The notes: generated from the letters alone by a model not told the origin. Shown: positions 1-8,118, counted from the stretch's first letter. The stretch is 13,760 nt of DNA from Chersky-265 sp035275285 (GCA_035275285.1 DATENA010000098.1:1-13760), one strand, 5' to 3'. Program-made: numbers and translations.

Positions 1-159
1 AATCCCCGGCGCGGCCGATGCGGCCGGAACCTTCGCTCCCGCCGCGCCCGGAGGGCCGCCGGCGGCGGCATCGGGCTTTTTGGGCCGGAGATAGACGAGC
101 ATCCCCAAGGCGATGAGCAAGGACAAAATGGCGGAAAGTCGGCCGGGGGATTTGGACAA
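1..159 (-). CDS. N-terminal fragment of a membrane-anchored protein, cut by window edge
   Basis: An open frame starts at a TTG (159-157) preceded by AAGGAGT (170-164) at a good Shine-Dalgarno distance, and stays open to base 1, giving 53 residues. The product begins MSKSPGRLSAILSLLIALG. Residues 9-24 form one hydrophobic helix followed by RPKK, then an Ala/Gly/Pro-rich stretch typical of a flexible periplasmic linker. This looks like a signal anchor or uncleaved signal peptide with the functional domain lying outside the window. The gene is divergent from the 385-2321 pair, and a promoter-like TTGCTAGTTT sits 39 nt upstream. The family cannot be recognised from this much sequence; the TTG start is chosen because of the strong ribosome binding site. 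Confidence 0.6.
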   Translation of the reverse strand, partial: MSKSPGRLSAILSLLIALGMLVYLRPKKPDAAAGGPPGAAGAKVPAASAAPGI

Positions 160-197
160 GGGGACTCCTTCTGGAAAATCCGAGAATCAGGACCCAT

Positions 198-207
198 AAA
201 CTAGCAA
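198..207 (-). promoter_or_regulatory. promoter-like motif TTGCTAGTTT upstream of the left partial gene
   Basis: The minus strand reads TTGCTAGTTT followed by ATGGG. TAGTTT would serve as a -10-like element, giving a start of transcription near 191 and a leader of about 30 nt before the TTG start at 159. The same 10-mer occurs on the plus strand at 11564-11573 just before another gene. No convincing -35 hexamer is seen. Confidence 0.35.
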
Positions 208-315
208 AGCGGACGGGGTGGAAAAGGATTCGACACAATGCAAGCCGGGCCTGGAAAGCGGTTACTGAGGGGTTCCTATGCTTGGACCCGCGAAAAGTTG
301 CGGAGGTTCCCGGAA

Positions 316-325
316 TTTTTTTTTT
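316..325 (+). repeat. run of ten T in an intergenic leader
   Basis: Ten consecutive T residues stand out in this GC-rich DNA. The tract lies about 20 nt upstream of the TATTTA element and 60 nt before the proposed TTG start at 385, in a stretch that would otherwise have to be read as an atypical N-terminal extension containing Phe-Phe-Phe. It fits an AT-rich upstream promoter element better than a terminator, because no stable hairpin directly precedes it. Confidence 0.5.
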
Positions 326-351
326 CACTCTCAAGACCTGTCGACTATTTA
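322..351 (+). promoter_or_regulatory. candidate promoter for the periplasmic protein/lipoprotein pair
   Basis: TTTTCA (322-327, four of six matches to TTGACA) is followed after 18 nt by TATTTA (346-351). Transcription would start near 358, leaving a leader of about 27 nt that contains the GGGAGGAGG ribosome binding site for the TTG at 385. Both hexamers are weak matches, so this is a candidate only. Confidence 0.3.
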
Positions 352-384
352 TCCCGGTGGGGAGGCGGCAGGGAGGAGGCGGCT

Positions 385-1746
385 TTGCGCGCTGCGACTT
401 CGAGGCCCGGTATTCCGCCGCCGCCCGGCTCACAATCCCCGGCGGCGGGGGCGCTTCTGGCGCTTGCCGGCCTGCTCCTGTGGAGCGGGGCTTGGGCGGA
501 GAAGCGCGTCCAAGCGGGCGCGGCACCTGTCTTCTCCGCGCAAGGTCCGCGCACCCTGACCCTCCTCGATCCGGTGAACCTGGCCTCGGGCCTTCCCGAT
601 CGGGAAGCGGGCGGCATGCTGCGCCGGGCCCTGGCGCAGAATCCGGGTTGGCGCATGGCCGCGGGCGACAGTTCCGCGCGCATGCTCCGGGAGTACGGCC
701 TGGATCCGGACGTTCCCTGCGCGGAATTCCAGTGCGCCTTCGACGCCGGCAACGCCCTGCAAACGGAGTTCGTCCTGTTCGGGACCGCCACCGCCCTTCC
801 CGAGTTGCATGCCTTCACGTTGGATCTGGTGCACGTGCCCACCTCGCAGGTGGTGTGGTCGCGCGTGGGAGAGATCCCCAAGCGGCCCGGTTCCGATCGG
901 AAACAGAAACGCGCAGGTTACGTCCTGGAAGGCTCCCTGCAATTCGCCGTGGCCGATCTGGATCCCGCCTCCCTGGAATTGCGCAAGCGCCCTTCCCTGG
1001 GGCTGCTCGGGATCATGGACGCGGGGCAGTCCACGCCCCATTCCCGCGTGGCCGTGAACCGCGCCCTCACCCATGCCTACGCCTCGCGCGCGTACGACCT
1101 GCTGGGCCCCGGGGAGCTCGAGGAGCTGATGGCGGCCCTGGACATCCGCGGCGGCACGGCGGCCGCAGCGCCGGGCGACCCGCCGACAGGCCCCGGCGGC
1201 GGGGAGGGAATGGGCGGATCGGGCAATCCGGGCGGCCGGGCCGGAGGGGAAGACATGCTTTCCCTGGGCACCAAGATGGGCGTCCGCTATCTCCTCTGGA
1301 CCAAGGTGCGGCCGGACGGCCCCGAGTTCCGCATGGACATGACCCTGTACGACGTGGCCGGGCGCAAGGCCCTGCGGCATTGGCCGGCCAGGGAAACCGC
1401 CGATTTCGGATCCCTGTTGGACCTGGAGGACCGCTTCATGACCGTGCTGGGCAATGGCGCGCCCACGGCCGATCCCCGCCCCGCGGCCCCCCATTCCGGG
1501 CTCAAGACCGCCGGGAAGATCGCCTCCATCACCGTGACCGCCGCGGCCGCGGCCGCGCTGGGCTTCCTCGCCTACCGGTCCAAGCGGAACGCGGACGCGG
1601 AATACGAGCGCTTCCAGGACGCGCAGTCCCAGCGCGAGGCCCAGGAGGCGAGGACGAGCGTGATACGCCAGGACAAACAGGCCAGGCATTACGGCGTCCT
1701 GGGCGGATTGAGCCTGGCGTTGGGGGTTGCGGTATGGGCTTTCTGA
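385..1746 (+). CDS. exported protein with two similar modules and two C-terminal membrane helices
   Basis: This is a 453-residue product of unrecognised family if started at TTG 385. That start has GGGAGGAGG just upstream and gives a normal signal peptide (hydrophobic core at residues 22-33, cleavage after Ala-Trp-Ala at 38). The frame stays open back to an ATG at 238, but that extension crosses a T10 tract and has no ribosome binding site. Residues 57-165 (LTLLDPVNLASGLPDREAG onward) and 204-354 look like two related alpha/beta modules, reminiscent of the TolB-N/CsgG-like folds of envelope proteins. Each has a Leu-Leu-rich strand, a helix, a segment resembling EFVLFGTAT or VRYLLWTKV, and a strand ending DLVHVPTSQVVW or MTLYDVAGRKAL. 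A Gly/Pro-rich insert (256-289) splits the second module. Membrane helices at 378-398 and 436-452 flank a charged, Gln-rich linker. The stop overlaps the following lipoprotein gene by 13 nt, so the two are probably co-translated. Confidence 0.7.
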   Translation: MRAATSRPGIPPPPGSQSPAAGALLALAGLLLWSGAWAEKRVQAGAAPVFSAQGPRTLTLLDPVNLASGLPDREAGGMLRRALAQNPGWRMAAGDSSARMLREYGLDPDVPCAEFQCAFDAGNALQTEFVLFGTATALPELHAFTLDLVHVPTSQVVWSRVGEIPKRPGSDRKQKRAGYVLEGSLQFAVADLDPASLELRKRPSLGLLGIMDAGQSTPHSRVAVNRALTHAYASRAYDLLGPGELEELMAALDIRGGTAAAAPGDPPTGPGGGEGMGGSGNPGGRAGGEDMLSLGTKMGVRYLLWTKVRPDGPEFRMDMTLYDVAGRKALRHWPARETADFGSLLDLEDRFMTVLGNGAPTADPRPAAPHSGLKTAGKIASITVTAAAAAALGFLAYRSKRNADAEYERFQDAQSQREAQEARTSVIRQDKQARHYGVLGGLSLALGVAVWAF

Positions 1747-2321
1747 ACATGCAGCTTACGTTCCGTCGTCTTACGTTCCACCGTCTTCCCTTCCTGATCC
1801 TCCCGGCGCTGGCCGGCTGCTCGCGGGACTTCGACAGCCCGTACCTCCCTTCCTCGTCCGGATACGCGGGATCGGCATGGTCCCTGGACGGCGACGGGGA
1901 CGGCGTGGCGGACAGCGTGGAGAAATACGCTCCCGGCTGCCGCAACGGACCGCAGGCCTGCCTGGACCGGGCCCGGACCATCGCCGGGGCCGTGCCCGTG
2001 GACACCGGCGGGACCGGATCCGGGAACGCGATCCTGGTGGAATCCATCTCCGCGCCCGATTTGCGCCTCACGGTGGGCGAGACCAGGCAGGCCCAGGTGA
2101 AAATGCTGCCCGAGAACGCCACTTCCCGCAATTACGAAATGAGCAGCCAGAACGGCGACGTGGCGGTGGTCCGGCCCGGAGGCATCTTCGCCGTGGGAAC
2201 GGGAAGCACCTTCATCGCCATGCATGCCCTGGACGGCAGCGACAAGGAGGGGCGTTTCAAGGTCACGGTGGTCTCCGCGGACTCCAAGGGATCGAAGGTG
2301 CGCGTGGAACTGCCACTTTGA
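1734..2321 (+). CDS. lipoprotein with calcium-loop motif and Big_2-like Ig domain
   Basis: This 195-residue protein has a type II signal peptide ending in the lipobox Leu26-Ala27-Gly28-Cys29. Ser follows the Cys, which favours delivery to the outer membrane. Residues 52-63 read DGDGDGVADSVE, matching the Asp-x-Asp-x-Asp-Gly-x-x-Asp calcium loop seen in thrombospondin type 3 repeats and similar modules. Cys69 and Cys76 could form a small disulfide loop. Residues 101-180 resemble a bacterial Ig-like Big_2 domain (the LTVGET strand, a PENAT turn, and a VAVVRPGGIFAVGTGSTFI core). The start at ATG 1734 has a G-rich TGGGGGTT 7 nt upstream and overlaps the previous stop; a second ATG at 1749 is possible. 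It is probably a surface or periplasm-facing partner of the preceding membrane protein. The precise function is unknown. Confidence 0.82.
   Translation: MGFLNMQLTFRRLTFHRLPFLILPALAGCSRDFDSPYLPSSSGYAGSAWSLDGDGDGVADSVEKYAPGCRNGPQACLDRARTIAGAVPVDTGGTGSGNAILVESISAPDLRLTVGETRQAQVKMLPENATSRNYEMSSQNGDVAVVRPGGIFAVGTGSTFIAMHALDGSDKEGRFKVTVVSADSKGSKVRVELPL
1755..1784 (+). repeat. 15-nt tandem duplication in the lipoprotein signal peptide
   Basis: Two adjacent 15-nt units (1755-1769 and 1770-1784) share 13 of 15 bases (CTTACGTTCC then GTCGT or ACCGT), followed by a degenerate third partial copy (CTTCCCTTCC). They encode LTFRR-LTFHR-LPF in the positively charged and early hydrophobic part of the signal peptide. 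In-frame slippage is the likely origin. Confidence 0.7.
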
Positions 2322-2336
2322 CCTTGCGGGCTCCGG

Positions 2337-5300
2337 CTAGCGCAGTCCCCGCCGCCGCCACAGGTAATAGAGGGCGGGATAGACCGCCAGCTCCATCAGC
2401 ACGGAAGTGACCACTCCCCCCACCATGGGCGCCGCGATCCGCTTCATCACGTCGGAGCCCGCGCCGTGGCTCCACAGGATGGGCACCAGACCGGCCAGGA
2501 TCACCGCCGCCGTCATCACTTTGGGGCGCACGCGCCGCACCGCGCCCTCGTCGATGGCCTCGCGCAGCTCGCGGAGGCCGAAGGCCGCGCTCCTCGCCCG
2601 CACCGCCTCGTAGGCCCGGTCCAGGTACAGCAGCATGATGACGCCGGTCTCCGCGTCCAGCCCCGCCAGGGCGATCATGCCCACCCATACCGCCAGGCTC
2701 AGGTTGTATCCCAGCAGGTGCAGGATCCACACCGCCCCCACCAGGGAGAAGGGGACGGCCAGGAGCACGATGGCGGTCCGCGCCAGCGAACGCGTATTCA
2801 GGTAGAGCAGGATGAGGATGATGAACAGGGTCAGGGGGATCACCGCCATCAGCCGCTTGTCGGCCCGTTCCATGTATTCGAACTCGCCGCTCCAGGCCAG
2901 GCTGTATCCCTGGGGCAGGCGCGCCGCCGGCGCGATGGCGGCGCGCGCCCTCTTGATGTAGCCGCCGATGTCCTGCCCGCGTATGTCCACGAAGACCCAG
3001 GAGTTGGGCCGCGCGTCCTCGCTGCGGATGACCATGGGCCCTTTGCTGGGGGCGATGGCGGCCACCTGCCCCAGCGGCACCTGGCGTCCGCCCGGAGCGG
3101 GCACCAGCACCCGCTTGATGTCCTCCACGTTGTCACGCAGTTCGCGACTGTAGCGCAGGCTCACGGGATAGCGCTCCAGGCCCTCGACGGTGGTGGTCAC
3201 CGCCATGCCGCCCAGGGCCGTCTGGATCACGTCCTGCACGTCCGCGATGTTCAGCCCGAAGCGCGCGGCCTCCTTGCGATCGATGGCCACGTCCAGGTAA
3301 TTGCCGCCCACCGCGCGCTCGGCGAAGGCGGAAGAGGTGCCCGGAACGCCGCGCAGCACGTCCTCCAGGCGCCGGCCGATGGCCTCCAACGTGTCCAGGT
3401 CCGGTCCCGAGATCTTCAGCCCCACCGGGGTCTTGATGCCCGTGGAGAGCATGTCCAGCCGGTTCTTGATGGGCATGGTCCAGGAGTTGGTGAGGCCCGG
3501 GAACTTGAGGGCCGCGTCCATCTCCTCCACCAGCCTGTCCACCGTCATGCCCTTGCGCCAGGCTTTCTCCGGCTTCAGGCGCACGGTGGTCTCCACCATG
3601 TCCAGGCCGGCGGGATCGGTGGCGGTCTCGGCGCGGCCGATCTTGCCGAACACCTGCTCCACTTCCGGAAAGGACATCAGGATCCCGTCGGTGCGTTGCA
3701 GGATCTCCTTGGCCTTGGTCACGGAGACGCCCGGCAAGGTGGTGGGCATGTAGAGGAGATCGCCCTCGAAGAGCGGAGGCATGAATTCCGATCCGAGCTT
3801 GCGGAAAGGGATCCAGGTCAGCGCGACCAGGGCCGCGGCGATGACCGCCACCAGGGCGGGCGCGCGCAGCACGGCCCCCACCAGCGGGCGGTACAGCGCC
3901 GTCAGGACCCGGTTGACGGGGTTGCGGTGCTCGGCGGGCATCTTCCCGCGGATGAACAGGCTCATCAGCACCGGCACGATGGTCACCGCCAGCAGCGCCG
4001 AGACCCCCATGGCATAGGTCTTGGTGAAGGCCAGGGGCCGGAACAGGCGGCCCTCCTGCGCCTCCAGGGTGAAGACGGGCACGAAGGACACCGTGATGAC
4101 GAGCAGGGACCAGAACAGGGCCGGGCCCACCTCGCGCGCCGCCGCCAGGATGGTTTCGGCATGCGGGCGCCTCTCCGCTTCCGGCCGGGCCGCCTCCCTT
4201 TCCAGGTGCCTGTGCGCGTTCTCGATCAGGATGATGGCGCCGTCCACCATGGCGCCCACGGCGATGGCGATGCCGCCCAGGGACATGATGTTCGCGCTGA
4301 TGCCCTGCACGCGCATGATGGCGAAGGCCGCCAGCACCGCGGTGGGCAGGGTGAAGACCGCCACCAGGGCGCTGCGCAGATGCATCAGGAACAGGGCGCA
4401 TACCGCCGCCACGATCAGCATTTCCTCCAGCAGCTTCCAGCTCAGGTTTTCCACCGCCCGGCCGATCAGGGCGGACCGATCGTAGGTGGGCACGATGCGC
4501 ACGTCCCCGGGCAGCCCCGCCCGCAATTGCTCCAGCTTCTTTTTGACGGCTCCGATCACCTCGAGCGCGTTCTCCCCGGAACGCATGATCACCACGCCGC
4601 CCACCACTTCGCCCTGCCCGTCCAGTTCCGCCACGCCGCGCCGCATCTCCGGCCCCACGGTCACGTCGGCCACGTCCCGGATGGTCACGGCGGCCCCCGT
4701 CCCCTCGTCCGCGCGCAACGGGATCTCCTTGATATCCTCCACGCCTTTCAGGTAGCCCAGGCCGCGCACCATGTACTCGGCCTCGCCCATTTCCACCACC
4801 TGGCCTCCCGCGTCCCCGTTGCCCCGGCGGATGGCCGATTCCACTTCGCTCAGGGCGATGCCGAAGGCCTGCAGCCTGGCGGGGTCCACGTTCACCTGGT
4901 ACTCCTTCACGTACCCGCCCACGGCCGCCACCTCGCTCACGCCGTCCACGCCCGCCAGCTCGAACTTGAGGTACCAGTCCTGCAGGGACCGCAGCTCCTG
5001 GAGGGAGCGGCGATCGGAGACCAGGGCGTACTCGTACACCCAGCCCACGCCCGTGCCGTCCGGCCCCAGGGTGGGCGTCACGCCCGCGGGCAGGCGCTTC
5101 TGCGCGTAGTTCAGGTACTCCAGCACGCGGCTGCGCGCCCAATACAGGTCCGTGCCGTCCTCGAAGATCACGTACGTCAGGGAATAGCCGAAGAAGGAAT
5201 AGCCGCGCACCACCTTGGACCCCGGCACCGAGACCAGGGAGGAGGTCAGCGGGTAGGTGATCTGATCCTCGACGATGCGCGGGGACTGGCCGGGATATTC

Positions 5301-5456
5301 CGTATAGACGATGACCTGGGCGTCGCTCAGATCGGGCAGGGCGTCCACGGGAGTGCGGGACAGGGAATAGGCGCCCCAGGCGAGCAGCAGCAGGGTCAGG
5401 AGGATGACCAGCACCCGGTTGCGCAGGGACCAGGCGATGACGCGTTCCAGGATCAT
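2337..5456 (-). CDS. cusA: CusA-type Cu(I)/Ag(I) efflux RND transporter
   Basis: This is the inner-membrane, proton-driven pump of a CusCBA complex, exporting Cu(I)/Ag(I) from periplasm or cytoplasm through CusC. It is a full-length heavy-metal RND protein of 1039 residues (E. coli CusA is 1047) with N-terminal helix MILERVIAWSLRNR, two large periplasmic loops and two sets of six membrane helices. Asp405 in AMVDGAIILIEN matches the proton-relay Asp405 of E. coli. The periplasmic three-methionine metal site is intact: Met570 (LLYMPTT), Met620 (LDMVETT) and Met669 (RLDMLSTG) correspond to E. coli Met573, Met623 and Met672. Met391, Met403, Met483 and Met1004 also match channel methionines, while position 410 is Leu. 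This methionine set supports monovalent Cu/Ag rather than CzcA-type divalent specificity. The start ATG overlaps the cusB stop (ATGA), implying coupled translation. The frame remains open upstream inside cusB, but that part is not RND-like. Confidence 0.96.
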   Translation of the reverse strand: MILERVIAWSLRNRVLVILLTLLLLAWGAYSLSRTPVDALPDLSDAQVIVYTEYPGQSPRIVEDQITYPLTSSLVSVPGSKVVRGYSFFGYSLTYVIFEDGTDLYWARSRVLEYLNYAQKRLPAGVTPTLGPDGTGVGWVYEYALVSDRRSLQELRSLQDWYLKFELAGVDGVSEVAAVGGYVKEYQVNVDPARLQAFGIALSEVESAIRRGNGDAGGQVVEMGEAEYMVRGLGYLKGVEDIKEIPLRADEGTGAAVTIRDVADVTVGPEMRRGVAELDGQGEVVGGVVIMRSGENALEVIGAVKKKLEQLRAGLPGDVRIVPTYDRSALIGRAVENLSWKLLEEMLIVAAVCALFLMHLRSALVAVFTLPTAVLAAFAIMRVQGISANIMSLGGIAIAVGAMVDGAIILIENAHRHLEREAARPEAERRPHAETILAAAREVGPALFWSLLVITVSFVPVFTLEAQEGRLFRPLAFTKTYAMGVSALLAVTIVPVLMSLFIRGKMPAEHRNPVNRVLTALYRPLVGAVLRAPALVAVIAAALVALTWIPFRKLGSEFMPPLFEGDLLYMPTTLPGVSVTKAKEILQRTDGILMSFPEVEQVFGKIGRAETATDPAGLDMVETTVRLKPEKAWRKGMTVDRLVEEMDAALKFPGLTNSWTMPIKNRLDMLSTGIKTPVGLKISGPDLDTLEAIGRRLEDVLRGVPGTSSAFAERAVGGNYLDVAIDRKEAARFGLNIADVQDVIQTALGGMAVTTTVEGLERYPVSLRYSRELRDNVEDIKRVLVPAPGGRQVPLGQVAAIAPSKGPMVIRSEDARPNSWVFVDIRGQDIGGYIKRARAAIAPAARLPQGYSLAWSGEFEYMERADKRLMAVIPLTLFIILILLYLNTRSLARTAIVLLAVPFSLVGAVWILHLLGYNLSLAVWVGMIALAGLDAETGVIMLLYLDRAYEAVRARSAAFGLRELREAIDEGAVRRVRPKVMTAAVILAGLVPILWSHGAGSDVMKRIAAPMVGGVVTSVLMELAVYPALYYLWRRRGLR

Positions 5457-6778
5457 GGCGCTTTTCCCGCGTCGTCCGCCCCCGCCCGGTCCTGCCGCGC
5501 CTGCATCTGTTCGATGGCCGCCTTGAGGTTGCTTTCCGAATCGATCAGGAATTGCGAGGACACCACCAGGCTCTCCCCTTCCGCCAATCCCTCCAGCACT
5601 TCCACGTACCCGTCCGCGGCGGCGCCCAGCTTCACCTCCCTGGGTTCGAACCGGCCCCCGCCCGCGGCCACCACCGCGATGTCGCGCCGGCCCGAGCGGA
5701 TGATCGCCTGCTCCGGCACCGCCACCACGGGAGCGGCGCGGGGCGCCTGCATCACCACGGTGGCGAACATCTCCGGCTTCAGGTCCAGGGCCGGCGTATT
5801 GCCGGTTTCGATGCGCACCTCGGCGGTCCGGGTGGCGGGATCCAGCACGGGCGAGACGAACGCCACGCGGCCCCGGAAGGTCTTGCCCGGCAGATAGGAG
5901 AGGGTGATTTCCGCCCGGGATCCCGCCTGGATGCGCGCCAGATCGCCCTGGTACACGTTGGCCACCACCCATACGCGGGAAAGGTCCGCGATGCGGTACA
6001 AGGGCATGCCGGGGGTGACGTTCTGCCCCTGCAGCACCAGCTTTTCCAGCACCACGCCCGAAGCGGGAGAGACCACCGGCAGGGTCTTGCGCGCGCTGCC
6101 CCGCTCCTCCAGGGCCCGGATCTCCGCTTCCGGAACGTCCCAGTTCAACAGGCGCCGCCGCGAACTCTCCACCAGCTCCGCCGCGGCCGCGGCAGCGGGG
6201 CCCCCGCCCTTGGCCTGCAGTCCCTTGGCATAGCGCAAGGCTTGCAGGTATTCCTCCTGCGTGCTCGCCAGCTCCGGGCTGTACAGTTCCAGCAGGGTCT
6301 CGCCCCGGCGCACCGCCTGCCCCGTGGTCGCCGCGCGCAGGGATTCCACGAATCCCGCCACCCGCGCGTTCACGGAGAATTGGCGCTTTTCATCCACGGC
6401 GATCTTTCCCGAGGTGCGCACGGCCGGGGCCAAGGTCCGCTTTGCCACCGGCTCCGTGCGCACGCCCATGTTGCGGAGCGTGGCCGCGTCGATGCGGACG
6501 CCGCGGGCGCCCGGCGCACCGGAGGCGCCGGTCCCCTTTCCCCCCTCCGATCCGTTGCCCATGGGCACCAGTTCCATCCCGCAAAAGGGGCAATGTCCCG
6601 GCTTTTCCGAGATGTAATTGGGATGCATGGCGCAGGTGTACATGGTTTTGGCGGCCGGCGCCGGCGCCGCCTCGGCCTGCCTTTGCCCCAGCAGCCGGAA
6701 CGCTCCCGCGCCCAATGCGGCGCCGATCGCCGCCGCCGCCAGGACCAGCCATGCCGTTTTCCGTTTCAGGCCTTTCAT
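5453..6778 (-). CDS. cusB: CusB-type periplasmic adaptor with N-terminal heavy-metal-binding domain
   Basis: This is the membrane-fusion protein that bridges CusA and CusC and hands metal to the pump (441 residues). A membrane anchor or signal segment (10-30) is followed by a heavy-metal-binding domain at 46-73 with the fingerprint YTCAMHP...PGHCPFCGMELVP (Cys49, Met51, His52, Cys63, Cys66, Met68). The lipoyl halves lie near 132-165 and 230-263 and flank a short alpha-hairpin (166-228). They are followed by a beta-barrel and membrane-proximal domain (about 264-420, including VLDPATRTAEVRIE and LKPEMFATV). The start at ATG 6778 is preceded by GGAGG at 7 nt inside the cusC end and overlaps the cusC stop (ATGA). 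The built-in metal domain may take over part of the job of CusF, which is absent here. The family assignment is firm; metal hand-off by this domain is inferred. Confidence 0.94.
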   Translation of the reverse strand: MKGLKRKTAWLVLAAAAIGAALGAGAFRLLGQRQAEAAPAPAAKTMYTCAMHPNYISEKPGHCPFCGMELVPMGNGSEGGKGTGASGAPGARGVRIDAATLRNMGVRTEPVAKRTLAPAVRTSGKIAVDEKRQFSVNARVAGFVESLRAATTGQAVRRGETLLELYSPELASTQEEYLQALRYAKGLQAKGGGPAAAAAAELVESSRRRLLNWDVPEAEIRALEERGSARKTLPVVSPASGVVLEKLVLQGQNVTPGMPLYRIADLSRVWVVANVYQGDLARIQAGSRAEITLSYLPGKTFRGRVAFVSPVLDPATRTAEVRIETGNTPALDLKPEMFATVVMQAPRAAPVVAVPEQAIIRSGRRDIAVVAAGGGRFEPREVKLGAAADGYVEVLEGLAEGESLVVSSQFLIDSESNLKAAIEQMQARQDRAGADDAGKAP

Positions 6779-8118
6779 CGCGCACCTCCGCCGTCCGGCC
6801 GCGCCGGAATCGAATCCAGTTCCATTCCCACCGCGCGCTCCAGCTCCGCCCGGCTCCGCATCAGCTTCGCCGCGGCCATGTCCCGCTCCAGGCGCGCGCC
6901 CAGCGAGGCCCGGTAGGCGTCCAGCAAGGCCATGAAGTCCCCTTTGCCCGTCTGGTAAGCGCTCAGGGAGGAATTCAAAGCCTGTTCGGCCTGGGGCACC
7001 AGGGCGTCCCCGGCCAGTTCCCACTGGCGCCAGGCCGCGTCCGCCCGGGCCAGGGCGAGGCGCAGGTCCGCGTCCACCCGGTTGGCCGCGGCCTTGCGCT
7101 CCCGCTCCGCCCTTTCCAAGTTGACTTTGGCGATACGGTACCCGGAACGATACCTTCCGGCCGACCAGGGCGCCACCGGCACGTCCACGGCCAGCATCAG
7201 GGACCAGGAATCCCCGGCCGCGTATCCGTGCGGCCCTGCGGCGGTCCCCATGTCCTTGTACGCCCCTTTCACCATGAAGTCCGGCAGGAAGTCCCGCCCC
7301 GCGGCGGCCAGTTCCGCCCCGCGCATGGAGCGCTCCGCGTCCAGGGCCTTGAGCCCGGGATGGCGCGCCTGGGCCAGGGGCCGCAGGCTTTCATAGCCCC
7401 ACCGCACCGGCTCCGGAACGAACGCGGCCAGGGTATCGAAAGGACTTTCCGCCGGGCGATCGAGCAGGACGTTCAGATCCCCAACGGCCGCCTGGCGGGC
7501 GTCTTCCAGGGAAAGGGCCTGGCTTTGCAGCGCCGACAATTCGGCCTGGGCCCGCAGGATGTCCGCTTGCCGCCCCAGCCCCACCTCGTATTGCCTGCGG
7601 GCCGTCTCGACCAGGCGCCGCACCAGGCCCTGGTTCCCGTCGTTGACGCGCAGGCGCGCGTCGATGAGCCAGAGATCGTAGTAGGCCGTTTTCACGTCCT
7701 GCACGATCCCGTCCGCCAGGGACCGGGCCTCCCCGTCCCCGGCCTCGCCGCGCCGCCGTTCCGCCTCCGCCCGCGCGCCGCGCTTGCCCGGAAAGGGAAT
7801 CGCCTGCTCCAGGAAGTAATCCGTCTCCGTCTGCCCGGCGAGCGGATCCGGGAAGGAAGACAGCGGCGTCTCGGAGAACTCCACGCCCAGGCGGGGCGGG
7901 TCCAGCGCGCGCATTCCGTCCGCGCCCGCGCGGGCCGCCTCCGCCCGCAGGCGCGCGGCCTGCAGGGACGGGTTCTTCTCCAGGGCTTCCCGCACCAGGT
8001 CGGCCAGGCGCACGGGCCCGGCCCCGGCCGTCAAGGCGCAAACCGCCAGCGCCAGGCCGAATACCGGCCCCGCCGCCGCGTTCCGGCCTTGGCCGGAGGG
8101 ATGTTCGGAAGGCTGCAT
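6775..8118 (-). CDS. cusC: CusC-like outer-membrane efflux protein (TolC superfamily)
   Basis: This is the outer-membrane channel of the tripartite pump, 447 residues, close to the usual family length. A signal peptide is visible (hydrophobic GPVFGLALAVCALTAGAG, about residues 17-34), and the Cys there is not in a good lipobox, unlike E. coli CusC, which is a lipoprotein. Two outer-membrane-efflux repeats follow (roughly 37-225 and 245-430), with typical long amphipathic helices: DLVREALEKNPSLQAARLRA at the start, FLEQAIPFPGKR, TAYYDLWLIDARL, and RQYEVGLGRQADILRAQAEL. Start ATG 8118 has AGGAG at 5 nt. It is first of the cusCBA block and separated by 162 nt of hairpin-rich DNA from the Cys-rich gene upstream. 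Substrate assignment comes from its coupling to cusA and cusB; the sequence alone would only say TolC-like. Confidence 0.92.
   Translation of the reverse strand: MQPSEHPSGQGRNAAAGPVFGLALAVCALTAGAGPVRLADLVREALEKNPSLQAARLRAEAARAGADGMRALDPPRLGVEFSETPLSSFPDPLAGQTETDYFLEQAIPFPGKRGARAEAERRRGEAGDGEARSLADGIVQDVKTAYYDLWLIDARLRVNDGNQGLVRRLVETARRQYEVGLGRQADILRAQAELSALQSQALSLEDARQAAVGDLNVLLDRPAESPFDTLAAFVPEPVRWGYESLRPLAQARHPGLKALDAERSMRGAELAAAGRDFLPDFMVKGAYKDMGTAAGPHGYAAGDSWSLMLAVDVPVAPWSAGRYRSGYRIAKVNLERAERERKAAANRVDADLRLALARADAAWRQWELAGDALVPQAEQALNSSLSAYQTGKGDFMALLDAYRASLGARLERDMAAAKLMRSRAELERAVGMELDSIPARPDGGGAR

Noticed and set aside
286..325. Intrinsic terminator ending in T10
   Set aside because: The only stem found (CCGCG with TGCGG around AAAAGT) is short and lies 12 nt away from the T-run, so a terminator fold is not supported.
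238..384. Upstream ATG (238) as start of the tandem-module protein
   Set aside because: It would place 49 extra residues, including a Phe run encoded by T10, before a normal signal peptide, and it has no ribosome binding site, while TTG 385 has GGGAGGAGG at the right distance.
282..1733. Long N-terminal extension of the lipoprotein frame back to 282
   Set aside because: It overlaps the first envelope protein gene in another frame and encodes Arg/Gly/Pro-rich low-complexity sequence. The lipobox signal peptide fixes the real start near 1734.
2466..5897. Very long plus-strand open frame (over 1100 codons) opposite cusA and cusB
   Set aside because: Its translation is rich in His, Gln, Gly and Arg with no domain, as expected for the antisense of a gene with G/C-biased third positions. 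cusA and cusB on the other strand have clear families.
5457..5972. N-terminal extension of cusA up to 5972
   Set aside because: That part is an out-of-frame reading of cusB. The RND family N terminus starts exactly at the ATG 5456 that overlaps the cusB stop.
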